A stretch of DNA of 64,000 nt from Lachnospiraceae bacterium (GTDB taxonomy: Bacteria; Bacillota; Clostridia; Lachnospirales; Lachnospiraceae): the NCBI GenBank assembly GCA_910574285.1, contig CAJTAL010000009.1, positions 62,001 through 126,000 of the forward strand, read 5' to 3'. The stretch's first letter is position 1; each line of letters begins with the position of its first letter. Made by a program: the position numbers and the translations under genes. The notes beneath the pieces were generated by a model that ran no database searches, had not been told where the DNA came from, and worked only from the letters and a program-made list of their open reading frames with translations. Positions 17,995 to 27,747 of the stretch are shown one piece after another.

Positions 17995-19401
17995 GTGAAT
18001 TTTTTTGACTATATTAAAAATGAATCTTTTTTCAAGCCATTGACCTTAAAGTACCACAGAATATACTATGATTGTATACAGATACTGATTGAAAAGACGA
18101 AAGAATTACCGGTATTGTATGAATCGGATGCGAAAGACTGTATTACGGTTTATCTTAAGAATACAGGATATGCGTCGCTGCAGAGTAACCGTGAGTTTGT
18201 GGCAGAAGATACCGACGCCTGGTTACAGGCGCCGGAGATTCTCTTTTTATTCCGTGAGTGCGGGTGGCTGCTTCCGCGTGAGATTGGGCGCAACGGAGAG
18301 TATGTTGTGAATATAGCCACTGATTGCAGAAGATTTATGGATTTCTTAAGAGGAATGCCGGAGAAGAACGGCGAGGGAGTGATGTCAAACCATATTTTTG
18401 CCATGTATGATATCATGAAGTCTGCGTTTGATGAAGATTCTGCGCGCCGGGAAAGGCCTTATACCAATATTCTTGAACCCTTGGTTCGTGTTGAAACGGA
18501 ATTGAAGAATGAACTTGCAGATCTGAAAGACAGTATTTCAAGCATCATGAAAGCTGTGATTGTATTTCAGGATATCAATAGTTTCGGGCAGTTCATCATG
18601 AGGGACGAGATGTTGGAACAGTTCTTCAGCGAATATTTTTTTGTCAAAAATAATGGTTTGATTCCTACCCAGCTCTCATATATTAAGGGGAAATTACGGA
18701 TACTCAGGCAAGGAGATATGCATGAGAAGATGATTCTGGAATGCGCTGAAAAGTTGCAGTTGTCTTATGAAGACGCCCAAGAGCGCGTTGAAAGGTATTT
18801 TGCGGAATTGCAGTATTTCCTGAGCGTGGAATATGAGTCGAATATGGAATTGATCGACAGCCGAATCAATAATTACTATAATCTTGCAAATACGAGGATT
18901 ATACTAATGGCAAGCAATGGCGTCAGGTTAGAGGCTGCAATCAATGATTTCCTGAACAGGGTAGCAAAGATGCCGGAAGAAAAGCAGGAAATTGCGATGA
19001 GGAGGGTTGCCGACTGTACGCGGGTCATTAATCAGAAATATATCGGATATAAATCATTTGAAAAGAAGAAGAGAGTGAAGAACGAGGGGGAGAACATCGG
19101 GCTTGTATCAAAAGTACTGTCGGAAGAAGAGAAGCAGGCACAGACGGAGAATCTCTTTAAAAGCGCACCGAACCGATATTCCGTAGAGCGTGTAAGTAAT
19201 TTTTTGGACGTACAGTTAGGAAGTAGGAGGAAGTTAAGCATTAAGGATAAATGGATTCAGGAAAAGGAAGAAATCCTGATGTATGCTGCGGCTATGATCT
19301 ATGCAAAGAATGAGGAATTTCCATATGAGATCCAGTTATCGGATGATATGGTGAAGACAGAGCTTGCTGATATCTCGAACATGACGGTGACCAGGAAATA
19401 A
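17995..19401 (+). CDS. jetA: Wadjet defence protein JetA (MukF/kleisin-like)
   Basis: This 468-residue protein is the first gene of a four-gene operon whose third and fourth products are clearly an SMC-like ATPase and a Toprim nuclease subunit. By position and size it is JetA, the kleisin-like subunit bridging the JetC heads. The N-terminal part has winged-helix-like segments and the middle is mostly helical. The sequence resembles the DUF5716 group found in type II Wadjet systems rather than the DUF3375 group of type I, which I judge from memory of the families. The start is GTG at 17995 with AAGGAG five bases upstream. It ends 25 bases before the chosen jetB start. Confidence 0.82.
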   Translation: MNFFDYIKNESFFKPLTLKYHRIYYDCIQILIEKTKELPVLYESDAKDCITVYLKNTGYASLQSNREFVAEDTDAWLQAPEILFLFRECGWLLPREIGRNGEYVVNIATDCRRFMDFLRGMPEKNGEGVMSNHIFAMYDIMKSAFDEDSARRERPYTNILEPLVRVETELKNELADLKDSISSIMKAVIVFQDINSFGQFIMRDEMLEQFFSEYFFVKNNGLIPTQLSYIKGKLRILRQGDMHEKMILECAEKLQLSYEDAQERVERYFAELQYFLSVEYESNMELIDSRINNYYNLANTRIILMASNGVRLEAAINDFLNRVAKMPEEKQEIAMRRVADCTRVINQKYIGYKSFEKKKRVKNEGENIGLVSKVLSEEEKQAQTENLFKSAPNRYSVERVSNFLDVQLGSRRKLSIKDKWIQEKEEILMYAAAMIYAKNEEFPYEIQLSDDMVKTELADISNMTVTRK

Positions 19402-19426
19402 ACACATGATCAGAAAGGGTATATCT

Positions 19427-20074
19427 ATGAATGATTTCAGTTTTATAGGAAGGATGAGCGAGGAAGATGCATATTTATTCAAGCGGTGTATCCGGAAGAT
19501 GTTGGAGACAACGTTTATTGTGGCCGATAAAGATGAAAAATTATATGATTTTATAGCGTCGGAATCGAATCAGTATGATGTCAATATATATCTGGCGGCA
19601 ATCGGATACAAAGTCGTGGTGGAAGAACGGATGAAGGTAGCGATGCTGCAGCAGGCGGATGAGGATGTGGAGACTGTAGGGCTGAAAAGAATCAATTTGT
19701 ACCGTTTTGATTCAAAACAGATGAAGCTGTTGATGGTGCTTTGGCTCTTATTTTTGGAACGCATGGGATATTCAGATCCGGTGCATATAACGGTAGGAGA
19801 TATTATTGATAAATGTAAGATTTATCAGGTTAATATGAAGCCTGCGGAGTTCAAAGATGCATACCGTGTATTTAAGAAATTCAGCCTGATTGATTACAGC
19901 GATGATATCGGGACAGAAGATGGGAAAGTACGGTTGTACCCGTCTCTGCAGTTTTGTATGGATATCGGACAGCTAAAGCGGGTGATGGCAGAATATTCCG
20001 AGGAGGAAACCACGGAAGCAGGGGAGAAAGAAGAATTGGAGGAAGAGCCGGAAAGCGAGGATATGGATGAATAA
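19427..20074 (+). CDS. jetB: Wadjet defence protein JetB (MukE-like)
   Basis: This 215-residue protein sits between jetA and jetC, where the MukE-like winged-helix subunit is encoded in Wadjet systems. It is helical, with a strongly acidic C-terminal tail. The family is probably the DUF6063 group that accompanies DUF5716 JetA proteins. I chose the ATG at 19427 because AGAAAGGG lies seven bases upstream; an in-frame ATG at 19406 lacks a site. Its last 8 bases overlap jetC, which indicates translational coupling and fixed stoichiometry of the complex. Confidence 0.78.
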   Translation: MNDFSFIGRMSEEDAYLFKRCIRKMLETTFIVADKDEKLYDFIASESNQYDVNIYLAAIGYKVVVEERMKVAMLQQADEDVETVGLKRINLYRFDSKQMKLLMVLWLLFLERMGYSDPVHITVGDIIDKCKIYQVNMKPAEFKDAYRVFKKFSLIDYSDDIGTEDGKVRLYPSLQFCMDIGQLKRVMAEYSEEETTEAGEKEELEEEPESEDMDE

Positions 20075-23000
20075 GACGGTCTTACGAAAGATACATCTGG
20101 TGAACTGGTACGGATTCGGCGATGAGACGATCCCTGTCTCGGAGGATCTGACCTTGATTTCCGGTGAAAATGAATGCGGGAAATCAACGATACTGGATGC
20201 AGTCAAATATGCGTATACGGGGGATACACAATTTAATAAGGCGACCAGCGGCTACAATACCGGAGTCGGGAAGAGGAATCTTCTGTCTTATACCCGGTGT
20301 CTCATAGATGCCAGCGCCGGGATCTATGCAAGGCCTGCGGATAAGATACCGGTTGTGTATACGCATATTGCTTTGGAGTACTATGATCAGATCAATGAGA
20401 ATCCTTTTGTATTGGGCGTGGTAATCGAAACGGCTGTTACTGACATACGGGGAAACCACTGGTACGCAGCAGACGGGAAGACGATGGAGGAGCTTATATT
20501 TGTATATGAAGAGGATGCCGTTAGAAAACCTTATGACGCGTCTGGTTTCCAGAAGAGAAACGGCGTGCAGATGAAGAATAAGAAAGAGGGCATTACTTTA
20601 TTCATGCAGATGGTAGGGCTTAAACTCCCGTTTCAGGAGGTGCCGAAGTACCAGAGAAAGCTCAGGAACATTATGGCGTATAATCCTGCCGCGAAGATCC
20701 AGGAATTTATCAAGGAGTCTGTGTTAGAAGAGCATGACGTTAATTTCGATAAGTTGAAAGAGGCGAAGAAGAATATAGAGCAGATCAACGGAAGCCTGGA
20801 GCAGATCAATCAGGAACTGCAGGATTTAGATTCTATATTAGCGGATTTTGACGAGCATGACAGGAAAGCCCTTCGATTGAAGGTAGACGATATTAAGGTC
20901 AAATATAAGAAACTCGTCCAATATCAACAGGAGATTCAGGAGACGGAAGGGTTCATCCGGGAAGGTACGGTTAAGTGTGAAGCTTTGGAGAAAGCGATTC
21001 AGGAACAGGACAGGAAGATTGAGAAGATTGATCTGAATTATTCTGAGACAAAGGAAGCACTCCGCAAATTGGATGTGTCGAAAGCGATCAGTGCGTCGGA
21101 GCAGATGATCCGTACCTATGAGGAACAATTAGCTGTTCTTGAGAGGGAGAAAGAGAGCCTTGAAAGATTTCAGAGACGGATGCAGGAAGTAATCCTTCAG
21201 TTAAACGAAGCGGGGATGCAGATAGAGGAAGCCGGGATGGTAGGTCTGCTGAGTTCCAGGGAAGCCGGGGTGGCAGAGAAGCAGAGGTTTCTCAATTCTT
21301 TGAAGGAAGAGATCCAAAGATGCCGCGACCGCCTGATCGAAACGAATACTTTACTTAAAGAAGAATTAAAAGATGTTCAGAGAGAATGGATTGAACAGAA
21401 TGGAATTATCGAGAGCTGTACGAAGAGCCAGGCGGATTATTCCCATGTACAGGAGCAGCTTGTACTGTTAAAGGAGATCAACCGTGAGTTTAAGAGACAG
21501 GGGATCCAGGACGAGGCACATATGGCGTGTGAATATGTGGTAGAACTTAAGGATGAGGAATGGAGAGATGCCATAGAGACATTCCTGGGGATACACCGCT
21601 ATGCGGTTATTGTCGCACCCGCATCTTTTGATGCGGCAAACGCTGTGCTGGATCGGTCGAAACATCGTTATGTAGAATTGGTGAATACCAAAAGGCTCAT
21701 GCAAAGGAGGTCGGAGTGTGAAGAGGATTCCGTATTTCATTACTTGCATATCCAGAACGAGACTGCGGCAGAATACTTTAAATTTTGGCTTGGCAGGATC
21801 CATGCGGTTGATATCGCGGATGTTCCGAAGTATGATAACGCTATGTCCAGGGAAGGGAAGCTTGCCCGAAACATGGCGGTGACCTATATGAATATTGGAA
21901 GGATAAAAAGCTATTGCCTGGGCGGAGAGGCGATCGAACTGAACCGAAGAGCCGCCGAGAAGAGATTGAAAGAACTGGAAAATCAGGAAAAAGAGATACT
22001 GGCCGAACAAAACATCTTGCAGAACCAATCGGAATATTTCAAGACAAGCCTGGATTATTTTAAAGAATATAATCTGAACGCCCACAGAGAAGCAGCAAAA
22101 GTAACAGCCGATTTGAGCGAAGAGAGAGGACGCTATCAGGAATTATTGAAAGCGCAGCAGCAGAATGAAGAATTCATGGCGTTGAATGACCGTGTACGTG
22201 AGTTGGGAAAACAGTTGGAGGATATGAAGAAAACCCAGAACGAAAACCTGCGGACAAAGACGGTTCTGGAAACGACGATATCTCAGAAAGAAGAAAGCGT
22301 CAGGAGACTGAAAGCAGAAGAAGATAAGAAAAAAGCAGAGTTAGAAGAGGAACGCGTCTCAAATCATTCCGCCATGGAGAAAGCCATCGAGGAGTATGAC
22401 GGTTACCTGGCGGGCGCGAATCAAAACGGCGGTCTGATGCAGCATGAATCGAAACAGCGGATGGATCGGAGAGTCAGGGAATTAGAAGGAGACATCAGGG
22501 GAAAACAGCAGACCTATAACAACCGAAAGCAGGAGATTGATAAACTTCCGGTAGGGTTCGACTGTGAAGCTGCTTATCAGAAAAGAAGGGGAAGGATATG
22601 GATCGATAATCTGCAGGGAATACAGCAGAAGCTGAAAGAACAAACACTGACTTATGAGAGGATTTTTAAGCGGGAATTTGTGCTTGGTATTTATGAAGCG
22701 GCGAAAGATGCGAGGAGCGATATCTCAGATATCAATAAAGAACTGCGAAAGCTTCAATTCTCTACCAAATACCAATTCGATGTGAAGTTATTAAATGATA
22801 ACTCTGATTATGCGAAGATTCTGCGTTATGCAGAATATCTGCAGGAAACCAACAATATGCTGGACGGGCAGTTTTCATTTACCGGTCTTATGGGATATGA
22901 AGATGATGAAGTCGAGACGAGAGAGAAGGAGATCAGAGATATCATTAATAAAATCATTGATCAGAACGATCTGACGCAGATAAAGAGATTCGCGGATTAC

Positions 23001-23381
23001 CGAAATTATATGAGTTATGAGATTATCATCAATAACGACGAAGTAAAAGACGGGAAATTGTCAAAGCAGGTGGGCTATAACTCGGGAGCGGGAACACAGA
23101 TTCCGTATACTCTGATCTTATCGGCGGCATTGTCCATGCTTTACAATGTCAGAGTGAATTCTGTGCGTATGATTTTTATTGACGAGCCTTTTGAGAAGAT
23201 GAGCGACCACAATATTAAACTGATGTTGGATTTCTTTAAAAATCAGCATTTTCAAGTGATTTTTTGCGCACCGCCTAACAAATTAGACTCTATAGGCAAC
23301 GAATGCGGTGTGATTATACCTGTTCTGAAAGTAAGTAATGATAATATGCAGATAGGAAAGGTTAAGTTCTATGCACAATAA
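20067..23381 (+). CDS. jetC: Wadjet defence protein JetC (MukB/SMC-like ATPase)
   Basis: This 1104-residue SMC-like ATPase is the motor that extrudes DNA loops in Wadjet. The N-terminal head has Walker A GENECGKST (residues ~33-41). Long Glu/Lys-rich coiled coils (about 230-480 and 660-900) flank a less charged hinge region. The C-terminal head carries the signature-like NSGAGTQIPYTLILSAAL (about 1006) and Walker B RMIFIDEPFEKM (about 1034). An insertion between the half-coils contains the hinge. Its 3' end overlaps jetD by 11 bases. The ATPase belongs with JetA and JetB in a complex that senses small circular DNA. Confidence 0.92.
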   Translation: MNKTVLRKIHLVNWYGFGDETIPVSEDLTLISGENECGKSTILDAVKYAYTGDTQFNKATSGYNTGVGKRNLLSYTRCLIDASAGIYARPADKIPVVYTHIALEYYDQINENPFVLGVVIETAVTDIRGNHWYAADGKTMEELIFVYEEDAVRKPYDASGFQKRNGVQMKNKKEGITLFMQMVGLKLPFQEVPKYQRKLRNIMAYNPAAKIQEFIKESVLEEHDVNFDKLKEAKKNIEQINGSLEQINQELQDLDSILADFDEHDRKALRLKVDDIKVKYKKLVQYQQEIQETEGFIREGTVKCEALEKAIQEQDRKIEKIDLNYSETKEALRKLDVSKAISASEQMIRTYEEQLAVLEREKESLERFQRRMQEVILQLNEAGMQIEEAGMVGLLSSREAGVAEKQRFLNSLKEEIQRCRDRLIETNTLLKEELKDVQREWIEQNGIIESCTKSQADYSHVQEQLVLLKEINREFKRQGIQDEAHMACEYVVELKDEEWRDAIETFLGIHRYAVIVAPASFDAANAVLDRSKHRYVELVNTKRLMQRRSECEEDSVFHYLHIQNETAAEYFKFWLGRIHAVDIADVPKYDNAMSREGKLARNMAVTYMNIGRIKSYCLGGEAIELNRRAAEKRLKELENQEKEILAEQNILQNQSEYFKTSLDYFKEYNLNAHREAAKVTADLSEERGRYQELLKAQQQNEEFMALNDRVRELGKQLEDMKKTQNENLRTKTVLETTISQKEESVRRLKAEEDKKKAELEEERVSNHSAMEKAIEEYDGYLAGANQNGGLMQHESKQRMDRRVRELEGDIRGKQQTYNNRKQEIDKLPVGFDCEAAYQKRRGRIWIDNLQGIQQKLKEQTLTYERIFKREFVLGIYEAAKDARSDISDINKELRKLQFSTKYQFDVKLLNDNSDYAKILRYAEYLQETNNMLDGQFSFTGLMGYEDDEVETREKEIRDIINKIIDQNDLTQIKRFADYRNYMSYEIIINNDEVKDGKLSKQVGYNSGAGTQIPYTLILSAALSMLYNVRVNSVRMIFIDEPFEKMSDHNIKLMLDFFKNQHFQVIFCAPPNKLDSIGNECGVIIPVLKVSNDNMQIGKVKFYAQ

Positions 23382-24600
23382 TGATACTAAAGATTATAAA
23401 AAAGTTATTATTGAAGTGCTGTTGAGAAAGTATTATAATCGGCATGCCAAAAATATGAGTACAAACCGGAGGATTATTCTTAAGCCTACGGAAATTTATA
23501 GAAATTATGCGAAAAATAATGCGGATATAATCGAGAAACAATCGTTTAATGAGGACGTGACAGAGCTTAAGAGTATGGGAATTATTTCTGTGGATTATCT
23601 GAAGTATAGCGAAGACATTGAAAAGATATATCTCTGTGAAGAGAAGTTTGAGACAATGTGTGAGTATCTCAGGGATGTGTATGGTGTGATTCCTCAAAGT
23701 GTAGTTTCCAGGCAGGTGAGGGATATTATAGAGGCATATTCTCATGCAGGTATAATCGTGCAAAAGTATAGCGAGGATATTCTTGCGCAGATCGAAGATC
23801 CGAGAAAATTAGTCGATTATGAAAGAGTGAAAGCGAATTTGAAAATGCTTTATTTCTTGGAGAAAAATAAGGAAGATCTGTATGTGCGTGAGGCTTCGAT
23901 TCTGGTATATGGTGATTCAAAGTGGTTTGAGAATCATAACTATGATGAGATATGTACATTGTTAAAAAATACAGTCAATATTCCAAGGAAAGAAGATGAA
24001 AGAAATGACACGATATTAGCACATTATCATATTATGCCGACGGAGCAGGAGGTTTTTATAAAAGGAGATTGGAAGATCAAGTGGGAACAATATATATTGG
24101 AGACGGACAGGCTTCAAGGCGGTATTGCGATAGCGACGAAAGATATCTGGAGTATACGGAGGATTACCGTAAACTCATCGAATCTGCTGACAGTTGAAAA
24201 TAAGACATCTTATCAGAGGCTTAAGGGTCATAATATGGCGATAATGTATTTGGGAGGATTCGCGAGCTGGCATCAAATACAGTTTTTGAAAAAAGTAATC
24301 CAGGATAACCCAAATATAACATATCTTCATTTTGGAGATATAGATATAGGAGGTTTCCTGATTCATAAGCACTTATGCAGGGAAACGTCAAAGAACTTCA
24401 GGTTATTTTGTATGGGTGTAAGTCAGCTCCGAGATAAAAGGTTCCAAAATTGTTTGAAGAAACTAACGGAACATGATTTGGTCAGATTAGAAGGATTCCC
24501 GGAAGAAGATCCTTACCGGGAAGTATTAGCGTATATGAAAGAATTCAATGTAAAGCTAGAGCAAGAAATTGTGAGCTATTATTTAGAATCGGAAGCTTAA
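23371..24600 (+). CDS. jetD: Wadjet defence protein JetD (Toprim nuclease subunit)
   Basis: This 409-residue protein is the DNA-cleaving subunit of Wadjet, related to topoisomerase VI A (Spo11-like) proteins. The C-terminal Toprim region has the metal-binding HFGDIDIGGFLIH (about residue 320) and the upstream glutamate motif LLTVENKTSYQRL (about 270). The N-terminal half has winged-helix features. It is more AT-rich than the surrounding housekeeping genes. Its stop codon overlaps the stop codon of the convergent ClC gene. With jetA-C it forms a complete, apparently intact operon, so the system is likely active. Confidence 0.9.
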   Translation: MHNNDTKDYKKVIIEVLLRKYYNRHAKNMSTNRRIILKPTEIYRNYAKNNADIIEKQSFNEDVTELKSMGIISVDYLKYSEDIEKIYLCEEKFETMCEYLRDVYGVIPQSVVSRQVRDIIEAYSHAGIIVQKYSEDILAQIEDPRKLVDYERVKANLKMLYFLEKNKEDLYVREASILVYGDSKWFENHNYDEICTLLKNTVNIPRKEDERNDTILAHYHIMPTEQEVFIKGDWKIKWEQYILETDRLQGGIAIATKDIWSIRRITVNSSNLLTVENKTSYQRLKGHNMAIMYLGGFASWHQIQFLKKVIQDNPNITYLHFGDIDIGGFLIHKHLCRETSKNFRLFCMGVSQLRDKRFQNCLKKLTEHDLVRLEGFPEEDPYREVLAYMKEFNVKLEQEIVSYYLESEA

Positions 24601-25811
24601 CGGGAGCTTCTGCTCCCGATTGCGGCGGAGAGGAATATCCATACAAACATTTTGACAGGAAAGCAGAGGAACAGTACCATGGTCACGGCGAGGGGCTTCT
24701 TCATGATTCCGCCTAAGAGGGAGGCAGTAACAACGGCCGCGGCAAATACAACGTGTCCGGCGCTGTCCGGAAATACAAGGCACGCGATTCCATAGCCCAG
24801 GCATACGCCCGCAAAGATAACAGGGAAGAAATGTCCTCCCTTCAGCCCGGATAAGATGCAGATGTTGGTCAGAAGTACCTTAAAGAAAGCCATGCCGATA
24901 AGCAAAAGCGGCAGATATTCTGAATAGGTATCCATAAGTATACCAAGCTGCTCTTCACCTGAGAACATGGCTGCAGGTACGGCAAAGCCGGCGATCCCAA
25001 GGCAGAGTCCGCCTGTGATTTCCCTCCAGACAGGAGGAATCTTTCCGGCCAGACCTTCGCATCCATGATGGGTAAGCTGGTAGAACCTGGCGAGGATACA
25101 GCCGCACAGAATATAGGGAATTATCATCAGATAATCCGCCCGCTTTAATTCCTGTGCCGAAAATGACGGGAAACCTTCCATTCCTGCCCCGAACAGATGG
25201 GACAACAGTAGATAGACGCCGAATCCCGACGCAATCGTAAGTCCATAGATAAAGATTTTGGAGGTTCTTGTAATGTCAGGAATCTCTTTTTCTTTGTTGT
25301 CCTCTTCGACGGCAAAGATTCCGAATAAGGGAGAATGGAAGAGAAGGCTTAAAGTAACCGCCATGCCGATTTCCGAGTATTCTCTTGTATTTCCCCTGGC
25401 AAACTTCAGATTGTCACCTGCCCAGTAACATAATCCGACGATAATCCCGGTCAGTCCGGCTTCCGGTCCGACGCTGCTTCCGATGACTAAAGGAAGGAAA
25501 GCGGCAAGGAGCATGACGGGCATGTTCCGGTATTCATAGCGTTTCTCGCTTTTTACTTTTCCGAGAACAACGGTCAGTTCTTCCGGATAATCTCCGCATC
25601 TTTTCCGCAGAATACCGATCAGAGCGCCGCCGGCAGTACAGACCAGTACAGTGTAAAAAGGCAGATGGGATTTCCCGGGAATCCATTCCCAGATTAAAGA
25701 CGAAGTGAGGGAAACTGCTTTCAGGAACAGCCAGATCACTGTACTTATGAAAGCACCGATGATGACACAGAACAAACTTAAATTCAGTTGATTCTTGTAT
25801 TTTACGTTCAT
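24597..25811 (-). CDS. ClC-family chloride channel/anion:proton antiporter
   Basis: This 404-residue polytopic protein has the ClC selectivity motif GSSVGPEAGL (residues 111-120, equivalent to GxSxGPEGP) and a later GLKGGHFFPVIFAG region (GxFxPxL type). I chose the ATG at 25811 because GAAGGG is suitably spaced; the open frame runs back to 26018 inside the kinase gene. It could act as a chloride or fluoride transporter. It lies 124 bases downstream of a GHKL kinase on the same strand, so that two-component system may regulate it. Its stop overlaps the jetD stop, so the two transcripts converge. Confidence 0.85.
   Translation of the reverse strand: MNVKYKNQLNLSLFCVIIGAFISTVIWLFLKAVSLTSSLIWEWIPGKSHLPFYTVLVCTAGGALIGILRKRCGDYPEELTVVLGKVKSEKRYEYRNMPVMLLAAFLPLVIGSSVGPEAGLTGIIVGLCYWAGDNLKFARGNTREYSEIGMAVTLSLLFHSPLFGIFAVEEDNKEKEIPDITRTSKIFIYGLTIASGFGVYLLLSHLFGAGMEGFPSFSAQELKRADYLMIIPYILCGCILARFYQLTHHGCEGLAGKIPPVWREITGGLCLGIAGFAVPAAMFSGEEQLGILMDTYSEYLPLLLIGMAFFKVLLTNICILSGLKGGHFFPVIFAGVCLGYGIACLVFPDSAGHVVFAAAVVTASLLGGIMKKPLAVTMVLFLCFPVKMFVWIFLSAAIGSRSSR
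24601..24618. terminator. Hairpin at the jetD/ClC convergent ends
   Basis: CGGGAGC-TTCT-GCTCCCG is a perfect 7-bp stem. It has no T-run and lies within the last codons of the ClC gene, so terminator function is uncertain. Confidence 0.45.
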
Positions 25812-25935
25812 GATTTTCATCCCTTCAATAATAGTACAGCAGACAAACGGCAAAGTTATCTTAATTATAACAGCCAATAAAGAAGGAATCTTCTGATCTG
25901 TGGTAAAAAGCAGTTTTTTGTGGTAAAAAAGCGGT

Positions 25936-27747
25936 TTAATCCAGCCGCAGGTATACCGAAGATGAGAATACAGTATTCTCTGCCTCGAAGCGGCACCCGC
26001 CTCCATATTTCTCTGCAATGGAACGAACGGACCAAAGTCCGGTGCCGCCGCCCGGTTTTCTGGAGCGGAAGCTGCCTTCCGATGTCCGGCAGATATCGGT
26101 GTACCGGTTATCCATTACGATAGTGAGTATCCCGTCCGCAAACCTGCCGCGCATGCGGATAAAGGGTGAATCAGCTTTGGCGCAGGCTGTCACCGCGTTT
26201 TCCAGCAGGTTTCCGACTATGATACAGAGTGCATGGACAGGAACACGGCCGGTCTCTTCCGGGATATCCAGTTTGATGGAACAGTCTGCGATGCCGGAGC
26301 GAACGGCCATATCCTGATAATAGAGAGCCACTGCATTGACCGACTCATTTCTGCAGACCGGAGGAAATTTTTCGCCTGTGGAAGGCACGGACAGGGCATT
26401 CAGATAGGCAACGGCAGCATTTGTCTCATCTTTTTCCAAATAGTCCCGCAGCGCGGCTATATGATGCCGGAAATCATGACGCTGCTGCTTTTCCTGTATG
26501 GCAGTTTCTGTGATTCGTTTGTAGTGTTCTTCCTGCATCCTGGTCTGTCTTTCCAAAAGGGACAATTCTTTTTCCAACTTGTGGTTCTGTTCCCGCAGCG
26601 CCAGCATCTCTGCCATAAAATGTCCGCACTGAATACTGACCATTATCATAAAAAGCAGGACGCCTATCTGAAAGAAAAAGGATTTCTGCACATTCAGATG
26701 GAACAGATAATAGTTCCCTGCTTCCAGAAGGGCGGACACGGCCAGTACAGCCGTGGGCAGAAGAAGCCTGCGGGCCATCAGGTTCTCGAAGCGTATGCTT
26801 TCCCACAGGGCAGTTCCGGCCAGGATGCAGAGGCAGGAAGGAGTCAGAACGTGAAACAGGTACATGCTTCTTGACAGGGATATAATGCCAAGGAGCTGCA
26901 GCAGCGCAGCTCCGCAGACAGAAAATTCCAAAAGAACGCACAATATCTCAAGCAGCACCTGGGTATGCGGGCGCAGCACCACCATGCCGAAGCGCAGAAG
27001 CGGGACGGCCAGGGAGAACAGTCCCAGAAAGGCCAGCAGGTACAGGAAAGAAGGGCTGTCTATGAACAATCCTGTCAGATTGCATTCTCCAAAGGACCAG
27101 GCGCCGGTACACAGGGAGAACAGTCCCAGCCAGAAAAAGGTCATCCCCGATTCATCAAAGCGGGTGAAAATCGGGGTGACTAAAGCCAGGATTATCCCCA
27201 GAGCCAGAAGAACTATAGAAAAAAACAGAGAAAACCCCATTTCCGAGAACAGATGTATCATGAGTTCCGACGGACTTCCTAACAAGAGGGGGTGAAGCGT
27301 AGCTGTATCTCGCTGGGACGGAGAGAGATATTCCAGTGTGAGAGTTACCTTATGTCCGGTTTCCGGCAGAGCTACAAGCGCTGTCTTTGTAGGAGGATCC
27401 AGCAGGAATGCAGGAAGGCTTCCGTCGCTCCCGTACTGATATACCATCTGCCCGTCCACAGAAAGCTTCACAGGTGTGTAGACGGTTTTTATATACAGGT
27501 AATCTCCCGGCTTTGGACGGATCTGAGCAGTCAGAGTCAGAGGAGTGCGCGGGGAAAGAGGGGAAAAGGAGCGGGGAAGCCGGATATGTTCATCATCTAT
27601 GGTCCATCCGGAAATAGTTTCCACATCTTCGTGTTCTTTCTCTTCTGATCGAAATAAAAGTACTGAGCAGAACAATAATGTGATAAGAACTAAAAAAGAC
27701 AGAGATAATGCTGCCATCACAGTTCGCCGTATTTTATGTATTTTCAT
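25936..27747 (-). CDS. GHKL-type sensor histidine kinase with extracellular sensor and 7-TM region
   Basis: This 603-residue kinase has an N-terminal membrane helix (about 11-28), an extracellular beta-rich domain (about 35-170) like 7TMR-DISM extracellular modules, then about seven membrane helices (180-395). A coiled linker leads to a dimerisation segment with the likely phosphorylated histidine in QQRHDFRHHIAAL. The C-terminal ATPase region begins with the N-box NLLENAVTACAKA and includes GGGTGLWSVRSIAEKYGG. This is the GHKL (AgrC/LytS-like) layout that pairs with LytTR regulators. Its start overlaps the stop of the regulator gene by 4 bases. Confidence 0.9.
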   Translation of the reverse strand: MKIHKIRRTVMAALSLSFLVLITLLFCSVLLFRSEEKEHEDVETISGWTIDDEHIRLPRSFSPLSPRTPLTLTAQIRPKPGDYLYIKTVYTPVKLSVDGQMVYQYGSDGSLPAFLLDPPTKTALVALPETGHKVTLTLEYLSPSQRDTATLHPLLLGSPSELMIHLFSEMGFSLFFSIVLLALGIILALVTPIFTRFDESGMTFFWLGLFSLCTGAWSFGECNLTGLFIDSPSFLYLLAFLGLFSLAVPLLRFGMVVLRPHTQVLLEILCVLLEFSVCGAALLQLLGIISLSRSMYLFHVLTPSCLCILAGTALWESIRFENLMARRLLLPTAVLAVSALLEAGNYYLFHLNVQKSFFFQIGVLLFMIMVSIQCGHFMAEMLALREQNHKLEKELSLLERQTRMQEEHYKRITETAIQEKQQRHDFRHHIAALRDYLEKDETNAAVAYLNALSVPSTGEKFPPVCRNESVNAVALYYQDMAVRSGIADCSIKLDIPEETGRVPVHALCIIVGNLLENAVTACAKADSPFIRMRGRFADGILTIVMDNRYTDICRTSEGSFRSRKPGGGTGLWSVRSIAEKYGGGCRFEAENTVFSSSVYLRLD

